Shown here one piece after another: positions 6,108-8,050 of a stretch of DNA of 8,050 bases (position 1 is the first letter of the stretch; every line of letters begins with the position of its first letter). Below the pieces are notes generated by a model. The model saw only the letters and a program-made list of their open reading frames with translations. It was not told where the DNA came from and made no database searches. The stretch spans positions 1 through 8,050 of the forward strand of contig CABUCT010000054.1 in the NCBI GenBank assembly GCA_902490145.1. The letters are read 5' to 3'. The DNA is from an uncultured Oscillospiraceae bacterium. Its GTDB lineage: Bacteria; Bacillota; Clostridia; Oscillospirales; Acutalibacteraceae. The position numbers and the translations under genes are program-made.

Positions 6108-6632
6108 TTATTCTTCTGCTTTCTTGCGGAGAAGGAAAGGCAACGCCTTTTTGGTCGCTCCGAGAACCCTGTCATCAGGCTCGAATATTACCAAAACCCT
6201 TCCCTTTGAAGGATGCCGTACAGTTATACAATAAAGCTCGCTGCTGCCGCTGCCGGAAGCGTTGATTTTCAAATCGAATTCACGCCCGGCATACTTTTCA
6301 GGGCTGTATTTTTCAAAGCCGTCCACTTCTCCGAGTTCAACCGAGATAAGTCTGCTGCGGCTGTTCCGATTGATGATCTTATCAACATCCAGCGTTCCGT
6401 TAGTTACCGAGTATTCGAACTCAATGTTAAAAAGTCCGGAAAGTTTTATAATTCCGTAAAAAATGAAGCAGCAAATCATAAGTCCAAACAACAAAAAGGA
6501 TGGTGCAAAGGTCAAAACGAAAAAGGTTACGGTGCTCGCAAGCAAAAGCCCGCCGATATATATGAGCAAAAGTTTTATAACGTCCGCAACGCTTTTTTTC
6601 TTGCTGATGATCTGTTCAAAAAAAATATCCAT
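6108..6632 (-). CDS. DUF6106-type two-helix membrane protein
   Basis: A 174-residue protein with a short N-terminus (MDIFFEQIISKKKS), two adjacent transmembrane helices (about 17-40 and 43-65) and a cytoplasmic-looking C-terminal domain. The stretch EFEYSVTNGTLDVDKI (71-86) with a basic NRNSRSRL follow-up, and the terminal VIFEPDDRVL (148-157), match my memory of the clostridial DUF6106 family, which has no known function. ATG 6632 is chosen for its strong AAAGGAG about 6 bases upstream; the frame is open to 6890 but that extension crosses the divergent gene and lacks family sequence. It heads the operon with nnrD and the lipoprotein. Only 79 bases separate it from the divergent phage-type gene, and no convincing promoter is visible for either direction there. 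Confidence 0.85.
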   Translation of the reverse strand: MDIFFEQIISKKKSVADVIKLLLIYIGGLLLASTVTFFVLTFAPSFLLFGLMICCFIFYGIIKLSGLFNIEFEYSVTNGTLDVDKIINRNSRSRLISVELGEVDGFEKYSPEKYAGREFDLKINASGSGSSELYCITVRHPSKGRVLVIFEPDDRVLGATKKALPFLLRKKAEE

Positions 6633-6711
6633 TTTTTCTCCTTTCGGATGTACGAAAATGTGCAACTGCAGCTCCTTTTGTTTGTAATAAAAAAAGAAAA
6701 GGAGAACTTTT

Positions 6712-7623
6712 ATGCGTACCATTGATATTATAATCGATAAAAACGGCTTCGTCAAGACCAACGGCACTATGGGATTCAAAGGCGAGCACAATGCCAGAAT
6801 ACTCAACGTTGTTTTTGAAGATGAAATGCCCGACGTTCCTTCATACAGAATGATCTTCTCTTCAAAGAACGGCAGCCGTGCCTTTACCACAGGACTTATT
6901 TCACCGGTAGGAAATTCCCTGACTTATAACATTCCGAGGGATATCACCGAGCTTGGAGATACGGTTTTCTGGCAGCTCATGGGCATAAGGTTAGACAACA
7001 GCATAGTGTCTGTTCTTGCCAAATCCGAGGTAGTCTCGCTTTCGGTCGGCAGTTCCATCGCAGATACTGTCAACTATCCTGATACAGATGTTACCTCATC
7101 CATTGAAACTGCAGCCCTCGAACTTAACAGCTTTTTGCAGAATTTTGATATTACTTCCTCAATAACGCCCTCAACAGACAAAAATTTTTCTTTCGATCTG
7201 ACCAAAGGTGAAAATAACAAATATAATCTCAATTTGTCGGTACCAAACAATATTCCTTTAGGCACGATCATTCACAGCGATGATCTTGATACTGATACTC
7301 TTTACGGAAACGGGTTTATGCCGCACGACAAAACTAATCAAAAAATAGTTTTTTACAAAATCGGAAATTTGGTAACAGTCATGGGGGCAGTGTACTATTC
7401 ATCAAAATATGATCACGGCCACACTGAATCAAGTTCAAATCAAGTGGTTTTATATCTTCCGTTCAAGCCTACAAAAATACTGTATTCATATATGTTTGAA
7501 ACCTCCGGCAATAACATCTCTGTTCCATGCCGAACCAATCATATTACTTCAACCTACTCATATACAGGTTCTGTTACGGAAAACAAAACATATAGCGTGA
7601 TGTTTTCTTATGTATCAGAATAA
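6712..7623 (+). CDS. BppU-like phage baseplate / receptor-binding protein
   Basis: A 303-residue protein without signal peptide. The N-terminal part (1-113: MRTIDIIIDKNGF, a beta-rich region, EVVSLSVG) resembles the BppU N-terminal baseplate-attachment domain of Gram-positive phages. A short helical linker follows (about 128-146), then a repeat-poor beta segment (155-185). The C-terminal part contains IVFYKIGNLVTVMGAV (212-227), the KIGN-V-V-G pattern common in tail-fibre and receptor-binding heads, and ends in a beta-rich region. ATG 6712 has AAAGGAG about 8 bases upstream. It overlaps the next gene by 14 bases. No capsid, tail-tube or tape-measure gene precedes it; the neighbour to the left is a divergent chromosomal operon. 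The phage origin is fairly likely, the exact role is inference. Confidence 0.65.
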   Translation: MRTIDIIIDKNGFVKTNGTMGFKGEHNARILNVVFEDEMPDVPSYRMIFSSKNGSRAFTTGLISPVGNSLTYNIPRDITELGDTVFWQLMGIRLDNSIVSVLAKSEVVSLSVGSSIADTVNYPDTDVTSSIETAALELNSFLQNFDITSSITPSTDKNFSFDLTKGENNKYNLNLSVPNNIPLGTIIHSDDLDTDTLYGNGFMPHDKTNQKIVFYKIGNLVTVMGAVYYSSKYDHGHTESSSNQVVLYLPFKPTKILYSYMFETSGNNISVPCRTNHITSTYSYTGSVTENKTYSVMFSYVSE

Positions 7624-7936
7624 TACTGGCGACGGCTTTTGCAGTCAAATCGTGGATGAAAATGTCTGTCTTGAACGCAGGCGTGTGATAGATGAACGTT
7701 GTTCAAGAGATAAGTTTGATATATCTGAACAAAAACGACGTACTGAAAAGCTTGAAGAAATGTCTATTGTAATGGGGCAGATTTTGGAGCATATGAATGA
7801 AAAGCTTGACGATAACAAATCCAGAATAACAATACTCGAAAAACACCGTCTGTCTGTATTAAAAAAATGGGAAACCGCCATAATAAGCTCGCTTGCAGGT
7901 ACAATAATTGGCGGACTGATTTCTTTAATATTTTAA
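7610..7936 (+). CDS. XhlA-like coiled-coil protein with C-terminal membrane anchor (phage lysis-associated)
   Basis: A 108-residue protein made of a charged, heptad-like helical region (about 34-80, RRTEKLEEMSIVMGQILEHM within it) and a C-terminal hydrophobic segment (about 87-108: TAIISSLAGTIIGGLISLIF). This layout is that of XhlA/hemolysin-type proteins, which sit beside holin and endolysin genes in Gram-positive prophages. The start at 7610 overlaps the end of the baseplate-like gene by 14 bases and has no ribosome site of its own, so it depends on coupling; an internal start such as M51 would remove much of the coiled coil. Two cysteines at 11 and 20 and a third at 31 in the N-terminal extension are unusual for the family. 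An endolysin gene would be expected to the right of the window. Confidence 0.62.
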   Translation: MYQNNTGDGFCSQIVDENVCLERRRVIDERCSRDKFDISEQKRRTEKLEEMSIVMGQILEHMNEKLDDNKSRITILEKHRLSVLKKWETAIISSLAGTIIGGLISLIF

Positions 7937-7975
7937 ACTCGGCTGAATACCAAAAGTATAAAGCGAATTTTATCT

Positions 7976-8031
7976 AAGCAAAGCCGACAAATCCGAACGC
8001 GATTTTAAAGGATGGATTTCCGCCTTTGCTT
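7976..8031 (+). other. Two-tier inverted repeat downstream of the XhlA-like gene
   Basis: AAGCAAAG (7976-7983) pairs with CTTTGCTT (8024-8031), and inside it AAATCC (7989-7994) pairs with GGATTT (8014-8019), separated by a small internal loop. There is no T run after it, so it is not a standard terminator. It partly overlaps the sequence that matches the dispersed repeat, so it may belong to that element. Confidence 0.45.
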
Positions 8032-8050
8032 TGTTAAAATACTCGAGAAT
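7995..8050 (+). repeat. Second, inverted copy of the dispersed repeat, cut by window edge
   Basis: Plus-strand 7995-8050 aligns without gaps to the minus strand of 3911-3856 with 43 of 56 identical bases, including 15 consecutive identical bases (TTGTTAAAATACTCG). The last 38 bases match at 30 positions. Identity weakens toward 7976. The element presumably continues beyond the right edge. Confidence 0.6.

Noticed and set aside
6213..6725. Open reading frame of 170 codons on the plus strand
   Set aside because: Antisense to the DUF6106-type gene, with low-complexity composition and no start signals.
6633..6890. N-terminal extension of the DUF6106-type protein from 6890
   Set aside because: It crosses the start of the divergent gene and the strong ribosome site of ATG 6632.

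Overview
The window looks like the chromosome of a Gram-positive, low-to-mid-GC member of the Clostridia, most likely of the Ruminococcaceae/Oscillospirales type. This rests on strong GGAGG-type ribosome sites, a lipobox substrate-binding lipoprotein, a NusG-domain-II/Gx-transporter pair, a DUF6106-type membrane protein and AT-rich intergenic DNA. The taxon is inferred from gene content; no rRNA or other marker gene is present.

Positions 1-880 (minus strand): a membrane-anchored NusG domain II protein with a near-consensus promoter, overlapped by a Gx transporter family (HepS-like) membrane protein that runs off the left edge. Similar pairs in Clostridia accompany flavin or quinone-linked electron-transfer genes. 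Positions 989-3560 (minus strand): a complete polar amino acid ABC importer in the order binding lipoprotein, permease, ATPase. It has its own promoter, a palindrome over the -10 box, an intercistronic hairpin after the binding-protein gene and a strong terminator at the end.

Positions 3561-4710: about 1.15 kb with no intact gene. An abrupt GC-rich block (about 60% GC in 3721-3780, against about 20% just before it) contains a sequence that recurs in inverted orientation at the extreme right end of the window (3856-3911 against 7995-8050, 43 of 56 bases identical, with a 15-base exact core). A dispersed repeat family is the best explanation. An AT-rich stretch with a weak 50-base periodicity follows.

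Positions 4711-6632 (minus strand): a tightly coupled three-gene operon of a DUF6106-type membrane protein, the ADP-dependent NAD(P)H-hydrate dehydratase NnrD, and a lipoprotein of unknown function.

Positions 6712-7936 (plus strand): two overlapping phage-type genes, a BppU-like baseplate/receptor-binding protein and an XhlA-like coiled-coil membrane protein. They start directly beside the housekeeping operon with no tail or capsid genes on the left, so they are either the start of a phage-derived cassette continuing to the right or a relic. The two copies of the dispersed repeat flank the nnrD operon and the phage-type genes in opposite orientations.
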